64,000 bases of DNA from Aquila chrysaetos chrysaetos (lineage: Eukaryota > Chordata > Aves > Accipitriformes > Accipitridae): the NCBI RefSeq assembly GCF_900496995.4, contig NC_044011.1, positions 22,910,041-22,974,040 of the forward strand. Reading direction: 5' to 3'. The notes below the pieces were generated by a model. That model saw only the letters and a list, made by a program, of their open reading frames with translations. It made no database searches and was not told where the DNA came from. Made by a program: the position numbers and the translations under genes. Shown piece after piece: positions 10,539 through 23,979 of the stretch (position 1 is the first letter of the stretch; each line of letters starts with the position of its first letter).

Positions 10539-13500
10539 CCGTTAGTCATTGTCAACTCTGCAACGGCAGGGAGGCATCGAGGCTGGACTTGCTGGCTGCT
10601 GTGGCCAAGCGATGCCTGGGCTCCTGGGGACAGAAGCACTGTAACCCCCGCACCTTCATATTTTCAATGCAAAAATCTCATACTCCACGCAACGCCTGCC
10701 CATCCTGCTGGCTAAGGTGAAGGCGGTGCTGGGGATGTGTCTGTTTGTAACCTACAGATCAAATCAGCCTCTTTTGGACAAAGAGCAGAGAGGATCTTGC
10801 TCTTTTCCCTCCACCCCACAAGGCCACTTCTGGAACAAACTCACCCACTTTATTTTGAGTCCATGCTGCATTATGTTCTGTGGGGGTAAAGGAGACTCTA
10901 TTTAGTGCCATTAGGAAAATGTCACACTCTTCATAGGGCAGATCATGCAACCTGAGCTCTATCATCTTTTTTTAAATTACTTTGGCCTTTTTTTTTTTCT
11001 GTTTCTTTTTTGGCATTCTGGTCAAAGAGCTAGTTACAGTCCAGATTTGCATATAAATGTTGTATTTTTCCAGGATTTCTCTTTTGTCTCCAAATTACAT
11101 GAAGTAGATGGATTTTTTAATGAACTAAACATATGCTAAATATATTTATTGCCATTTATCAAAGCACCCAGGCAGCACAGTGATGGGCACTCAAAAATAG
11201 ACAGTGAGAGATAAAAGCCATTTTTGCATTATAAAAGAATTCACAGAGTAGCAAGCATCTGCTTAGTCACTTTTGTGATTCTGGGGTGCTCTGTATTTAT
11301 ATCATCAACACTTAGGCAAGATAAAAGGAGTATTTCTGCTGCTCTGTTTCAGATTAATTATGTTTGATGAACTGCGATTCAACTGCTTGTTCACACTCAA
11401 TTTCACACAATTATGAGGATGTTTGGTAGGTGCAACAAATCAGTGTTGCATCACTTCGCAGAACAGCACATGCCGTCTCTTCAGGGGTGTTTGCAGAGGT
11501 GTTTCAAGGCAGTTATTAGCTAAGGGGACTTGACACCCAGCTTTGTCTTGAGTTACCTTTGTCTGTGTATCAGAAAGGTCAAATGAGGATCAACTGTTCT
11601 CACCAGGGAAAGATGCCTGCAGAGCCCAAGAGAAACCTCTCTCTGTCTGCCACATGAAGGGTGAGGAGTGCGAGAGAGGCTCTTCATTGTTTGCAAGGAG
11701 AGGCATTCGAACCTCCTGTATGTGGAGGGGGGGACAGGAGACGCCTGAGCCTTGCAGAAGTGCTGCTATGCCTTGCACAGGGAGCAGTGAGTGCAGGCTA
11801 ATGTGTGGAGGTAGATTACCAATTCGTCACCCAAGCTAAAAGCTCACTGTGACCCTGGAAATTAATTTCACACAAAGGACACACAGAGAAATTCTAGTCA
11901 GGGCCATGACCATGCATGACCACTTACTAAATGACACAGTGTTAACTGAAATAGTTGCAGAGCATCTCATTTGCCAGACGCTCTGTTCAAATCACTTGAA
12001 GGGCAAAAAATTGTGGTCCTTTCTTATAAAGAGGTGTCAGCTCTTTCACTCATCACTGTTGTGCGGTACAACATGTTGAGATGCAGGAACCAGGAGAGCC
12101 ATACTCCTGCAGTATCAGACTTATTTTCCAAAATAAGGCTGTAAATGTGGGACTCTTGGGGTTGGATGGAGCATATGCAAGAGAGTTCTCTTGGTTAACA
12201 ACTGTAGGGCAGCTCTAGCCTTTCTGAAACAGAGTAGATGCCCACAGCCCTGCTGCTTTCCTCACAGACCTGATGAAAAAATTCAGATTCAGGTGTCAGA
12301 TGGCACCCATTACCAAAGATCTGCTTCTCTGCCCTGATATCTCCTTTTGCACCATTTAGGATCAAAGACTAAATAGGGACAACTTCCCTCCATATTTTCC
12401 TATATATGCCCTGAGTGAGGAGGTCTCACTGGGTGATCTCACCAATAAGTAGCCGAAAGAGAGGCAGTAGCACCATACACATTAATACAGGGATGCAGTG
12501 TGGTCTAGAGGCAATCCTCTTTATTGAATAAAAATCAGAGGGGCTCCAACAAGTCCTGGGCTGAGAAGCAAGTAATGCAAACTCAGTCTGGAGCCAACAG
12601 AGCATCCGTTTTCCCAGTCTAAATTTGTTCTAGCAAATAAAAAGCAAGTAAGCAAAGCAGGACTGGGGCAGTACCTCTTTACACATACTGTGGGAATGCA
12701 GTTCAAGGGGATCCATGCACATCTCAGGGATTTTTTGCTGTGGAGTGGGAACACTTGTTGAGAGGGGCATGTCAAATGTGTGCCTTTGGACTGCATGTGT
12801 GGCATGGGTGCCTTGCACAAAAGAGCTCTTCCTCCTCTGTCAGTCCTTTAAACACATTTCTGTATAACTGCAAAGGTGGTTAGGCAGTTGGCCAATGAAC
12901 TTTGGGATAATCTGCTGGTGCAAATCACATCAGCTCCGCTGGTGTCACACGGCAGTTCATCCTGAGCGTGCGGATGCAAATCAACAAAAGCACCTGCAAG
13001 TGGGACTGAGGCGCAGTTTCCTGACTCGAATCATCCTCAAAACCATTTAGATGCATAAAGTCCAAAGGTATTTACGTCTCTGCCAACCTGGGACTGAAGA
13101 TGTTCTATTACTGCATGTCCTAGAGCAGCTGCCAGCTTTGTGCGGCTCTCCAAAGCCAAAGGCCAAACTCCCAGAGCTTTTTTCTTGGAGGCCATCACAG
13201 GCTCCTCTTCCAGGGGAATTCTCAGAGCTGCAGGGATGCCCTGTCCCCAAGCACTCAGAGCCCACTTTGCACACACTGTGGCCACAACACACCAGAGGCA
13301 GATCAGTGTCTGCAGCTGGAGAAATGTCTTCTGGGTTTCAGGGCTTGGCACAAAAAATACTACATATACCCATCCACATAGATATAAAATCTAAAAAATA
13401 TTTTTAACATATTTGTGGTAGACAAATAAGCGCATAACAGGGTCTTGGAGGAGGGATTTAGAACTTACTGCAAACCCTGCTTTTCCACATAGCTGTTACA

Positions 13501-14857
13501 GTCCCATTGAAGCACAGCTCCTGTGAGTGGGTGCTTGTAGGACTGGCAGTACTTTGGTATTGATTAAAAATTGTTAAATAGTGGAATTAAATACCCATGG
13601 GAAGCCTTCTCAGAGTGGGATATTATGCCCTCTGTTGCCATCTGCTAGCCTTAGCCATCAGGTGAATATTTCTGATTGGAAAAACTGGAAAAAATTTACA
13701 TGCTCATCACTCCATCCACAGCAGTATTTCCTTTTAACTTCTGAAGTGAGCAGGTTACCCACAAACCAGGGGACTGGCTGGCTGTGGGAGCACCTTGCCA
13801 GTGCCCAGGGCTGTGAAGTCCAGACCTGCAGTGGATGCAAAGCATGTCTGAGGACCGTGTACTACTAGGGGAGGGTGAGAACAGGACTCACAAAATGAGG
13901 GACAGTTTTGGGGACAGTGGTTCCCCCCAGGGTGACTCCCTGATGGACTCTCAGCCACTGACTCACAGCCACCTCGGACTGAAGCTCCTCCTGCATTTGG
14001 GCACCCCCCAACATCTCCTTGCTCTCTGTGTGCAGGTGCAGAGGCACATACAACTGCCTGGCTGAGGTTAGCAGGCAGATTCAGAGCTGTTGGGGCAGGC
14101 TCAAGAGAGGGACGGACAAATCCCCACCTGCATCCACACACGTTAACAAACCAGCAGATTGTGGTCACTACAGTCACTTTCTTCATCAGGAAATCTGCTC
14201 TCACAGCCAAGGCTCAGAAGGAAAAATGGCTTCCCTTCTGAGTTACCTGTTGGTAAAGACTTTTTTGTCTCTGCATTCCATTCAGCTTTAACCTAGATGC
14301 TTGGGCCCCAGGTTTGAGCACCCATGTGATCCTAGCGCAGGGAAGGGTGGCAGGCCACCAAGCTGCCCTTGGATTACTAGTTTCACACTAGATGAAATTC
14401 CTCCCACATGAGGGACCTGGGACTGCAGCATTGTGTCCACTAGCCTGGATCCCCCCAGGAAGGGGCAGTGACTATGGTCTCCACGAAGCCCTGCTGCAAT
14501 GCACCATCTCGCTGTTGTGGGACCTCTCTGTGTGGGTCGTCAGTCCTGTGAGAAACAAAACCCATTGCAGGGAAGTCCGTGAAGGCAAGCCCCTAGTGAG
14601 GGCAAATCTTAGAAGCAAATTTTTACTGATGAAAGACTAGTTTGTGATGAGAGACATTCGTTTCTAGTGTAAACGTGGGCAGATTTGCCCTATTGAGTAT
14701 ATCAGAGTTAAATTTATATCAGCTTGAATGGATGCTTTAAAACTGAGCTAATTTATACCTAAAATGGAACAGATGTTTCAACACGTTTGGAAATTTAACT
14801 GATGTGGGAGCCAGATTCCTCAGATAATCTACAAAGGGAAATATTCTCCCCACCTAA

Positions 14858-14869
14858 GGGGGGGGGGGG
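14858..14869 (+). repeat. G12 homopolymer
   Basis: A run of twelve G just upstream of the CR1 3' end. It is a simple repeat, prone to length error in sequencing. Confidence 0.9.
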
Positions 14870-14919
14870 TTCAGACCCCTGCTCTCTGACCTCTCCTTTG
14901 GTGCAGCCTTCCTTTGCTC

Positions 14920-15107
14920 ACTGGCTATTGAGGGAGTTTAGGGTGATCTCCTAGGAAGCTAAATTAGGCTGTGTGATAGCAGTCCACATATAACATGCTT
15001 TAACTTTTGGTCAGCCCTGAAGTGGTCAGACAGTTGACTAGATGATCATTGTAGGTCCCTTCCAACTGAACTATTCCATTCTGTTCTGTTCTGTTCTATT
15101 CTATTCC
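14920..15107 (+). mobile_element. CR1 LINE 3' end with ATTCT-type tail
   Basis: The segment TTTTGGTCAGCCCTGAAGTG (15006) followed by a slightly decayed 'cagttg(g)actagatgatcattgtaggtcccttccaac' (15030-15067) is the characteristic 3' UTR end of avian CR1 elements. It is followed by a short pentamer tail (ATTCC, ATTCT, GTTCT units, 15073-15106), so the element is in plus orientation. The 5' limit is uncertain: similarity is clear from about 14990 and probable from about 14920. Like most CR1 copies it is 5'-truncated and contains no open reading frame. Confidence 0.85.
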
Positions 15108-18100
15108 CATGTAGAAACCCACTTGTTTTGTCTACATCTTATTGTGAGTTGTTGAAGTCATTTAATTGCAGTTTTAAACCCATGTTGGGGCAGTGGGCAA
15201 GATGGAAGAAGGATCAGGCAAGAAGGATCAAGGAGGATGGAAGAAAGCTCAAGGGTTCACAAGAAAAGTGAAATCCACGGAGGTGAGGAAGGAAATAAAT
15301 CCCTCTTTCAATACATCACTGTCCTTCTTATGCAATCTTATGTGGGCTGTGGTGGTCTTTCTTTATGTATTTCATTGGATTAAGCAAGCCAAAACCCAGA
15401 GCTGGAACATTCCCCTTGACTTTGCTCCTTTGATTCTTAGATTAAGAGGCTACCTCAGTTAAAGCATGATTCTTTAGCACGGTTAAATGCAGAACCTTTT
15501 CTGTGTCTTTCACCTCAGTCACTAAATGCATCTGTAACAAAACCCGAACAGCTGGTTTTGCATATGACACTGAACAGCCCAGGGACTCGATTACAGAAGT
15601 CATATCTTTTGCCACCCTTATGATCCAGATTGCATAGGACTGCTTTTTCTCTGCCCCCAAATGCTCTTGGACTTAATCTTGACCACCAAATGCTCTACCT
15701 GAGGGAAAGAGAACTGTTAGTATGGAAATTCTGACCCTCCATGGATTTAGTTGGTTGTTCCTGTGTTTTGTAATACTGTGAGCTGGATGGCCTTGCGCTC
15801 GCTTAGAAAACACTGGTAAAAGATAGGGATGTCTAGAATTCCATCGATATCTTTGATGTTAGAGCAATATTTCAGGCTTTTACAAAATGTGGTTATTGTA
15901 TTAATTTATAGGGCACATGAATTTGATGTTAACAGGCATTCATGCTCAACATTGCCTTGCATGACAAATGTTTGCAATCTTTTATTTTTGAGCTTCTAGA
16001 TTTTGCAGACCAGCTATGTCCTGGCCTTAAATTTCACATAAATGAGCAGCATCAATTTTATGTTGTTTTGTGGTTTACTCTGAAAAATGAGATAGTGGTG
16101 GGGATTAAATCAAGTGCTCAAAAATAAGCAAGTACTTAAATGCTTTGTTGGATCTGAACCAGGATAATAAACCTTGGAAATCTGCATGTTTCACTGAGGA
16201 TCAGTATAGGAAGTCCTATTTTAGTTAATTAAAAAATTATTTTGGATTCCTTATTTTATGACAAGATTCCTAGTACTGTTCATTTGTACCGAATCATCTT
16301 TTAATGCATGCATCCATATGGTTTGAATATGACACTCCTAGTATTTATGTAGTTCATTATTCCTGTGCTATTCAAATGGTGCCTCATGTGACCTTTATTT
16401 CACACTGTGTCTGTACTACCAAGCTGCAGTGGAAAGTCAAGGCATGCCAAAATGAAAAATAAAGCAAGGATTGTGAATTGCCCGCTTCTCCCTATTTCCT
16501 TCCCCCAGACAAGGTTTACCTGAAGCCCCTTGTTAACAGGTCAGCTAACCCAGGAATTGGTTTGCCTTTTTACAGGCTGATTGGTAGTAGTGAAGTGCAA
16601 GCCAATTTAAGATATTTTGGATAGTTGGATGCTAAATTACAGGATTTCAAATTGCAGGAGGTGTTCTGTAAAACATGAGCCAAATAGGTTAATCTTATCT
16701 AACTTGATAGAACCTACCAGTTTGGGAGGTGTTTTTGGATGTGAAAAAGGTCATAATAAGGAAAAAAATGCTTTTTGCAGTAATGAGACATGGCAATGTC
16801 AGTGGGAGCTTCTCCTTAATTATTTTAGGACTCCATTTTGCAAAGAGCACAATAGCCTTGTTCAACCCCAAAACTGAATTTAAACTATATACTGAGGTGC
16901 ACACCTGAAATCGGGGACGTCATTTTCACTCACATCTATGTTCCTGTTCATAACTTTACTTCTAAGTATGTGAATGAGGGAAAGTCTCGGCAGATCAGAC
17001 TGTGAAAAGAGGGAGTGACAACACTATGCCCCAGCCAACATTCCTGTGTCTCTGCAGTGACAAGGGTTCAATCTGCTGTTGCTGAGCACAAAATTTGGCC
17101 CTCCAAGAACTACCTAGAAAAGGTAGGGGACTACCTGTGTTTTGGTGTACTATGCTCCACTTAAACAGTGATTTGAGTCAATATTCTGATCTTGGTGCTC
17201 TGGATTATATAGATACCTCTCTACTAATAGTTGTATGTTAATAAACCTATTGACACAAAGGCACTGCTTACGAGGATTGGCTCCTGTGCTTAAAATTAGG
17301 CATAGTTTTAAAGTTTGACTCAGGTTAGTTAGTAGCTGCTGGTCAAAATGAAGCATTTCACCTCCAGACCCACTTTATAAAAAAATCTGGAGAATGAATA
17401 TCACTGTGATTCTAGCTAGTAATTGGGCCTAACAATCCTCTTTTGTTCCACGGGGACAATATCTTCTGTAAAGCCAGTGCACTGTCAAGTGAGTCTAGCA
17501 TACCATCTTGTACAAGCTATCATATGAATATCAAGGCTGCCTATCATTAGCCAAATTTGCCCTTCTTACTTTGTAGGTCAAGTGTTGCATTTAAGCATTC
17601 AGTAAATAATAGTGGCCTTTGATAATCATATCAAAGACAATGAAAGACTTTACGTTTGTTTCCTTGACCATGTTCTGGGAGAGAAGATAATTGTGACACT
17701 GAAATCTATAAAAAAGTTTATAGGGCGTATGTCAAGCTTCATAAAATCCAGTTTCCTTTGGAAGAGAGGGCTGGGAAGAATTGTTTAGAGGCAAGCTGAT
17801 CTTGGGCCAGCTTTGTGCAAACACTAGAACTGTCAGTAGGACTTCAAGTGCAAAGACAGTATTTTATTTCACTCATAAAGATCATCAAACTAGAACATTT
17901 ATTATAAAGTATGAGAAAATAATTATGCCAGAAAGGTCAAAATGTGCAGTCACATAACTTACTGGCACTGCTGAGGAAGGTGTAGACTGGCAGCCAAAGT
18001 GCAGAGAGCATGGCCCGATGGTAAGGCAGTGCATGAAGTCAGGCGACTGTTTCTCCCCATGGCATCTGAGTTTCTGTGTCACACTGAGGTCTGGGAGGAA

Positions 18101-18905
18101 AGCCAGGAAGATTTTCTCAAAGGGAAAGGGGATGCAGGAGGTCACCCAGCTTCTGTTGCTTTTGAAAATCAACCCTAAGTGCAGAAAACTCTTATGAAAG
18201 AAGGAGAACTAAAAGAGACTTTGTGGGGGACGGACCCAGGGCCTTCACACATTCTTCCTGGCTGCCTCCCTCCAGCATGAGCAGCAGTGACCAGTGAGGG
18301 ACTTAAAAAAATGGATCACTGCAGGCCTCTCACTAAATCAGGCACTGTTGTAAAAGGTTGCTTATCCCTTCCACTGGGAGTTTTGTAAAGCATACGCACA
18401 AATCTCTATTTTGCAAGAGCAAAGTCTTAAATTGCCCCCAATTGCTGTGTCCCAACAGCTCTTTTCTGTTGTGCACCCCCTCAAGGACCAACATTAGCCC
18501 TTGGATACTGGAAAAACAGGTTCATTTACCCCACCCAGCTGGGTAATTTCTCCTCACCATACTTTTTAGAAGTGAAATATGTGATAATCTGAACGAATTC
18601 ACACACAACTTCCTCGCGAATTAGAGCCTCTGGCTTCTGCAGTCATTCCTCTGCAAATGCCTCAGAGGATTATCCTGGATTCAATATTCTGAACAAATAA
18701 ACACCTACAAACAGGAATACACATTTCAAGTTTTAATTAAAAGGCCTTTTTTTGGATGGCAGTATGTGATTTATTATAATAAGCACATTCTCCCTTGAAA
18801 GCTTGTTTTAATTTTTTTCTTTTTCTCTCTCTTTTTTCCTTTCCGCTTGCCCTGCAAGCTGTTCTGTCTTGATGGAACAGTTTAAGTGTCAACATAATAA
18901 AGGAT

Positions 18906-18921
18906 GAGAGAGAGAGAGAGA
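18906..18921 (+). repeat. (GA)8 microsatellite
   Basis: Eight perfect GA units in SLC2A12 intron 2. Confidence 0.9.
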
Positions 18922-21649
18922 CAGTGGCTGTGAAAACCAGTTGCAAACAGAACTGTCATTGCATACATCAGTTCAAATCAACTTCTATTAGGGGACCTGA
19001 AAAGAAGTACAGCCTATTACATACCTGCCTACAGTAAAGCTATGATGCGTCCTACTGATATATTTGCTGCTGAGTACTGTTACTGGGCAAGATGGGCCAC
19101 AAATCACATTAACTAAGACAATTCTACCATTCCTAGATCCTTATACATCTATCACTTCTTGCCCAGTAATCCTTCAGAAGGGAATCACTGTCTATAAGAA
19201 AGTTCTTGTTTGTGACTATTCTTTCAAGCTGAAAATGGATGGTAATTGACGATCATTGAAAACAGATTTAAGAATATATTGAACAGCTTGCATGAAACAG
19301 GAATGCCCATACCAGGCATTGCATTTTTTTTCAAGTTCATGGAGATGAAAATTCCAATAGTAAAAAACCCCATGCATTAAAATGCAGGCTCACAGTGGTG
19401 AGAAGGTTAGGGGAGGAAGGACAGCTGGGGAAAATCAGAGGTGAAGTACATCTCACTGCCCTCCTTCTCAAGTGGCCCAGAATACAGGGGAAGGAGGTAA
19501 TGCATTGATCTCACAGTCTGTTCCCCCAAAACCCTCCTGCTGCTCTAAACTGGAGGAGGTGCGAGTGAAGGGTGATTTCTGTGGTCCACCACAATGTTCC
19601 TTAAAAAAGCACATGTGAGTGTTCATCTTGTCTATTAGATAGTGATACAAATAGTACAAACACTGGGCAAAAATTTTTATGTACTCTGATACAGCTTCAG
19701 AGATAAAAGGATTAAATCCCACTTGTCCTAACATATGTTACTTCAAGGAGTCAGCCTAAAGAATTAACCATTAGGAACAGAAATGTAGTGTACCAGAAGA
19801 AAAGAAAATAATTTAACATTTGCCATACCACATCAGCTCCTTTTGGATCATCAATGGTATCGGGTATCTTGCAACCAGTAGTCATAAAGCTGCTCGGAGA
19901 GAAGCATCTCGGAAGCCGTAGAATGAGGTACATATTGCTTTCACCGGCAGAGATCAGGATGCAGCCAGAGGCATGAGATTAGCTGAGGCTTCTCCTGACT
20001 CCCCTATCTCTCAGCAATAGAGCAATTCCACTCCTTTTAATGTGCACACACAGGGTTTGACTTGACCCTTGGCAAGTTGGCATTCTGCTGGCAGCTTACA
20101 TGCTCTCCAAAGCTATAGCCTCTCATTTGCTCCATATTTGCCAGTTATTAATTTTGAGCAGCCACTTCAGTCTCATATTATGGGGCAGAGCCAGAGAGAC
20201 AAATGGCTCTCATTAAGCAAAGTCATTGATTTTTAATGCCAGTCATGATCATCTGCTTTGTCCTCTTGCACAAAACCATGGGCAGAATTACAGTCCACTT
20301 TTTGTGCATCATATCTCTTTTACCTGCTTTGGAAAAGGACAAGCTCCCTCTCACCCTCTCTTCTTTCCAGTCTAAGCATCCCTCACTTTTGCCAGCCCCC
20401 CAGATCTCCTTCACCAGAGCTGCTGCAAAAGCCTTTGCGTTGTGTGGATGCTGGGAGCGGTGCCAGGAGTGTCAGTGCGTTACAGCAGCAGGTCCTCCCC
20501 CCGCCCCAAATCCCAGCTCTGCTCCAGTGCTGCTTGCCCTCACGGGGCACCATGCACACCGTGAAGGCTTGTGCCATCCCCTGCAACGTGCCCTTTGAAA
20601 TCAAGGCAAACTGGCGCTGAAGCTGGCCTTCTGTGAGAAGTAGTTGGCCATCTGGCTACTTGTGTTAATACCCAGCAGAGCCTGTAACCAGGTAAATGAA
20701 AAACCTGTGGGGTTTCATAAGGCTGGAAAAAAATCTGGTTTTGGCAAAGCCAGTCATTAGCCATGTCCTTTGACTTCCTTCCTCCCGTAGCAGCTTTGCA
20801 GTGGCTTGCTCGCATCCTTCCCCAACACTGATCATTTGTTAACACGTTCTTAGATGGTCTGCCTGCATTACAGGTGGGATAACCCCTTCCTTATCTTCCC
20901 TTAGACCTCATGTTGCTAACAACCCAGTCCTCCCTTTCAAAGTCTTACATACTTCTGCCTACTTCCTTCCTAAGCTGTAAGTCCACTTAATCTCTTTCCA
21001 GAGTTTATACCTCAAAAACTTGAATTCTTTCAAGTATTGCAACGGCCGCTTTCTAAATCTCACCATAAAGAACTTGATCTCACACAATACAGGTACAGGA
21101 AAGGAAAAAAATGCTAAACAGTAAATGAATACCAAGGGAACCTAATATTTCATTAATGAGAGCTGCTGAGCAGCTTCAAATTTGCTTCTGCCTCCTGGCA
21201 GGAATAAGGTCAAAACAAGGACATTTTTTATTCAGGTACCTCACTTGACTGTTGAGTAACCTCAAGCTTGCAGTATTTCTCAGATATTCTCAGATTTTTC
21301 TGCTTCTCTGATGTAAGTCTGTTAATTTTTTTATATTATTCTTTATTTACTGCATAGCTGTAAAGCAAGGAAGTAAGGAAGAAATCACACAAGGGGTTGA
21401 GACATCTCTTTGCTTATGGTCCAAATACAAAGCTCATTAAGTTGGCCATGTTGGCTCAAACAAAAGGGCCACTCAATCAATCTGTTACCCTGCCTCCAAC
21501 AACAGCCAGTAGCAGACGCTGAGGGAAAATACATAGGAAAAGGCCCATGTAGCATGCACAGCATGTCCTTCTGCCTATCCATAGTTTAGGAAACTTCAAG
21601 AAAAATGTTGGGGATTTATTTTTACTATTGTGAACAATGGTTCTCAATG

Positions 21650-23270
21650 TATCTTTTTCCACACATATAGAGAAATAATGTTTTAACACCCATTTAATCA
21701 TTTAACCCAGCATTTAATCATTTTAACCCACTAATATTTTTCACATCTGAACTATCTTGTGAAACTGAGTTCCATAGTCAAAATACGCATTGTCTGAAAA
21801 AGCATGTCCTCCTGCCTCACCTAACTGCTGACCCTGGTAACTTCACTTGGATTCTCCTGGTTTGTGCCTTTAAAAATGTAATGAAAACCTCTCCTTTGTT
21901 CATCTCCACTTCAGCTCTGTTTCCCTCTGCTGCACGTTATCTAAGCTGAAGAGTCCTCGTCTGTTTAATTGCTCTTTGCAGAGCCCATTACATACCTTTC
22001 TCCGTGGCTCATCTAGTTCTGAGTTCACCAAATCTGCATGCAACATGACAAATACAGAGGCACAACAGGCATGCTCAGTGGCATATTCAGTGTTCCCTTC
22101 CTAATAATTGCCAAGCCTCTGTTTGCATCCACGACCTCTGCCTCGCGGGAGCTGATGCTGTCCCTGAACTACCCACAGCGGCTCCAGCACTTCTGCCCTG
22201 AGCAGTGCTGGCGTGCCGGTGTGGGTACTGGTGGCTGGTTTTCTCCCTACGTGTTACTTTGCATGTGTGGATAAGGAATTTTATGGGTCATCTTTTCAAA
22301 GTACTCAATACTTTGAGATCCTTTTGCAATTCTTTATAATACTTCTTCATTTTTATTACCCTGAATAATTTTGTACCATCAGTAAGTTTTGCACCTGCAT
22401 TCACCTCCCTTTCCTGAGAGATCTGGAAATATACTGAGCAGATCTAGTACTCTCCTTCCACTGTGAAAACTGGCCTTGTCCTTTGTTTCCTATTATAAAC
22501 AGTTATTGATCTATATCCCAGGACAGTTCACCAAAGCTCTCTGAAACTGAAAAGCACAGCGGCTCATTCATTTCAATCCCCATGTTCCTTAACTCTTTCA
22601 GAGACACAGCTTTCCGCAGCAACAACTAGACAACTCTTCCTCAAGACACTATACATATCCTCTTTTCCTTCTTCCAGCTGAGACTACTTAGCTTTATCCT
22701 AGCTCCAGCCAGCAGCTCAGTACAGAAGTCTACCAGGGTGACACCCTCCTCTATCTTCATGGAATGTTTTCTTCAATGCTGGCACGTGTCACCTCCTCCA
22801 TCCCTGGCCTCTCATCCTCTCAGCCAGCAGACTCTCGAAATACTTGGCTGCCTGATGATGGTATTGCAAGTAACTTTTCAGCAATTATACTGTGTTTTCT
22901 TTGTTCGGACACAGCATACACCTTTATGGAAGGCATATTCCTGTATCTAACAGCTTGCTTCATTCAGTTGTTTATCTGTGCTGAGCTATTTCTTTTTATT
23001 GTATTTGGTTGTGTGTGTATTTTAAGCCTCTAATCAAGTAATTTAAACATTTTCCATAACACCACTGAAGCATTTACCCTGATTGTCTTTTTAATTTCTT
23101 TATAGAAAGAAGGCTTATTCTAATACTGCTCTCCTTTTGAAACAAAATGTGCTAGGCTCTTGGCTCTTCCATTTCTACAAGAATATTGAATTTGAAATGT
23201 TATAACCAATATAACAGAGTATCTTTGTAACAGTTACATCTTGAACTACCCCTGCTCAGCACTGAAGCAA
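21650..23270 (-). mobile_element. Ancient CR1/L3-like LINE remnant, minus orientation (~1.6 kb)
   Basis: On the plus strand this region follows the reverse complement of an old sauropsid LINE through many blocks in collinear order. These include: GAGTTCCATAGTC...GTCTGAAAAAGCA (21770-21805); TCTAAGCTGAAGAGTCCTCG (21940) followed by TCTGTTTAATTGCTC; CACCAAATCTGCATGCAAC (22026); TTTGAGATCCTTTTGCAATTC (22312); GAATAATTTTGTACCATCAG (22363); CTGTGAAAACTGGCC (22460) and TTTGTTTCCTAT (22483); and ACTACCCCTGCTCAGCA (23246). The blocks span about 1.6 kb, which is long for such old material. No frame is open. The element name is from memory of the consensus, and the boundaries are approximate. Confidence 0.6.
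21691..21730 (+). repeat. Two-copy tandem repeat, 19/20 bp
   Basis: CATTTAATCATTTAACCCA (21691-21709) is repeated after one base as CATTTAATCATTTTAACCCA (21711-21730), differing by one inserted T. This is a recent local duplication. Confidence 0.85.
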
Positions 23271-23960
23271 GATTGGCTTTTACTCTCATTAAGTATCAGG
23301 CAAAGTGCTAAAAGAAACCATCATCTATGGTATCTAAAATGTAGTCCCAGCACTGTGCTCCATTATGCAATTTATTCAGCCTTAATTGGAGCAGCTGAAA
23401 TCTTCAGTTATTATTCTGTTTTCTGCCTTTACAGCCCCTGTGACCTTGTTCAGAGGTGAATGTCACCATCCTGGTCAAGGGGTTGTTTGTATACCTGAAT
23501 CCTCTGCTCTTCCTACTTGGGCAAGGAATGTCAGGGCACCGAGTTTCTGCAATATTTAATGAAACAGTTAAGCTTTCTGATCCAATGCAATATTTTCTTC
23601 TGCATTTGCAGTGGGTATTCTTTTCTCTAGATTGTACCATAATAAAAGGCCATTCAACTGTACAATTTTTCTTAACTGCTGTCATCATACAACGCACTGC
23701 AGGTGAGCAAAGGAAAGTTATTACCTGCAGCCACTGCATGAACAAATCCCGCAGTTGATGAATCTAGCACAGAGACTCATGCTGAGCCCTTAGCCTCATC
23801 TCTTACCCACCTCTGACCTGGAGAGCATCAGCTTTTTTCCCATCCATTCCACGAACACCAGCCAAGCGTGGCCGGAGCAGACACTGAAAAGTATTGAGTG
23901 TGTGCAATGTGGTTACTATCACAGCATCTTTTTGAAATAATGTTAGATTACACAGCAAAT

Positions 23961-23979
23961 GGGGGGGGGGGGGGGGGGG
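23961..23979 (+). repeat. G19 homopolymer
   Basis: An uninterrupted run of nineteen G followed by C and GG. It can form G-quadruplexes and is a likely place for length polymorphism or an assembly error. Confidence 0.9.

Noticed and set aside
13755-14210. 151-codon minus-strand open frame in SLC2A12 intron 2
   Set aside because: Several overlapping frames on both strands are open here, which points to base composition. No recognisable protein.
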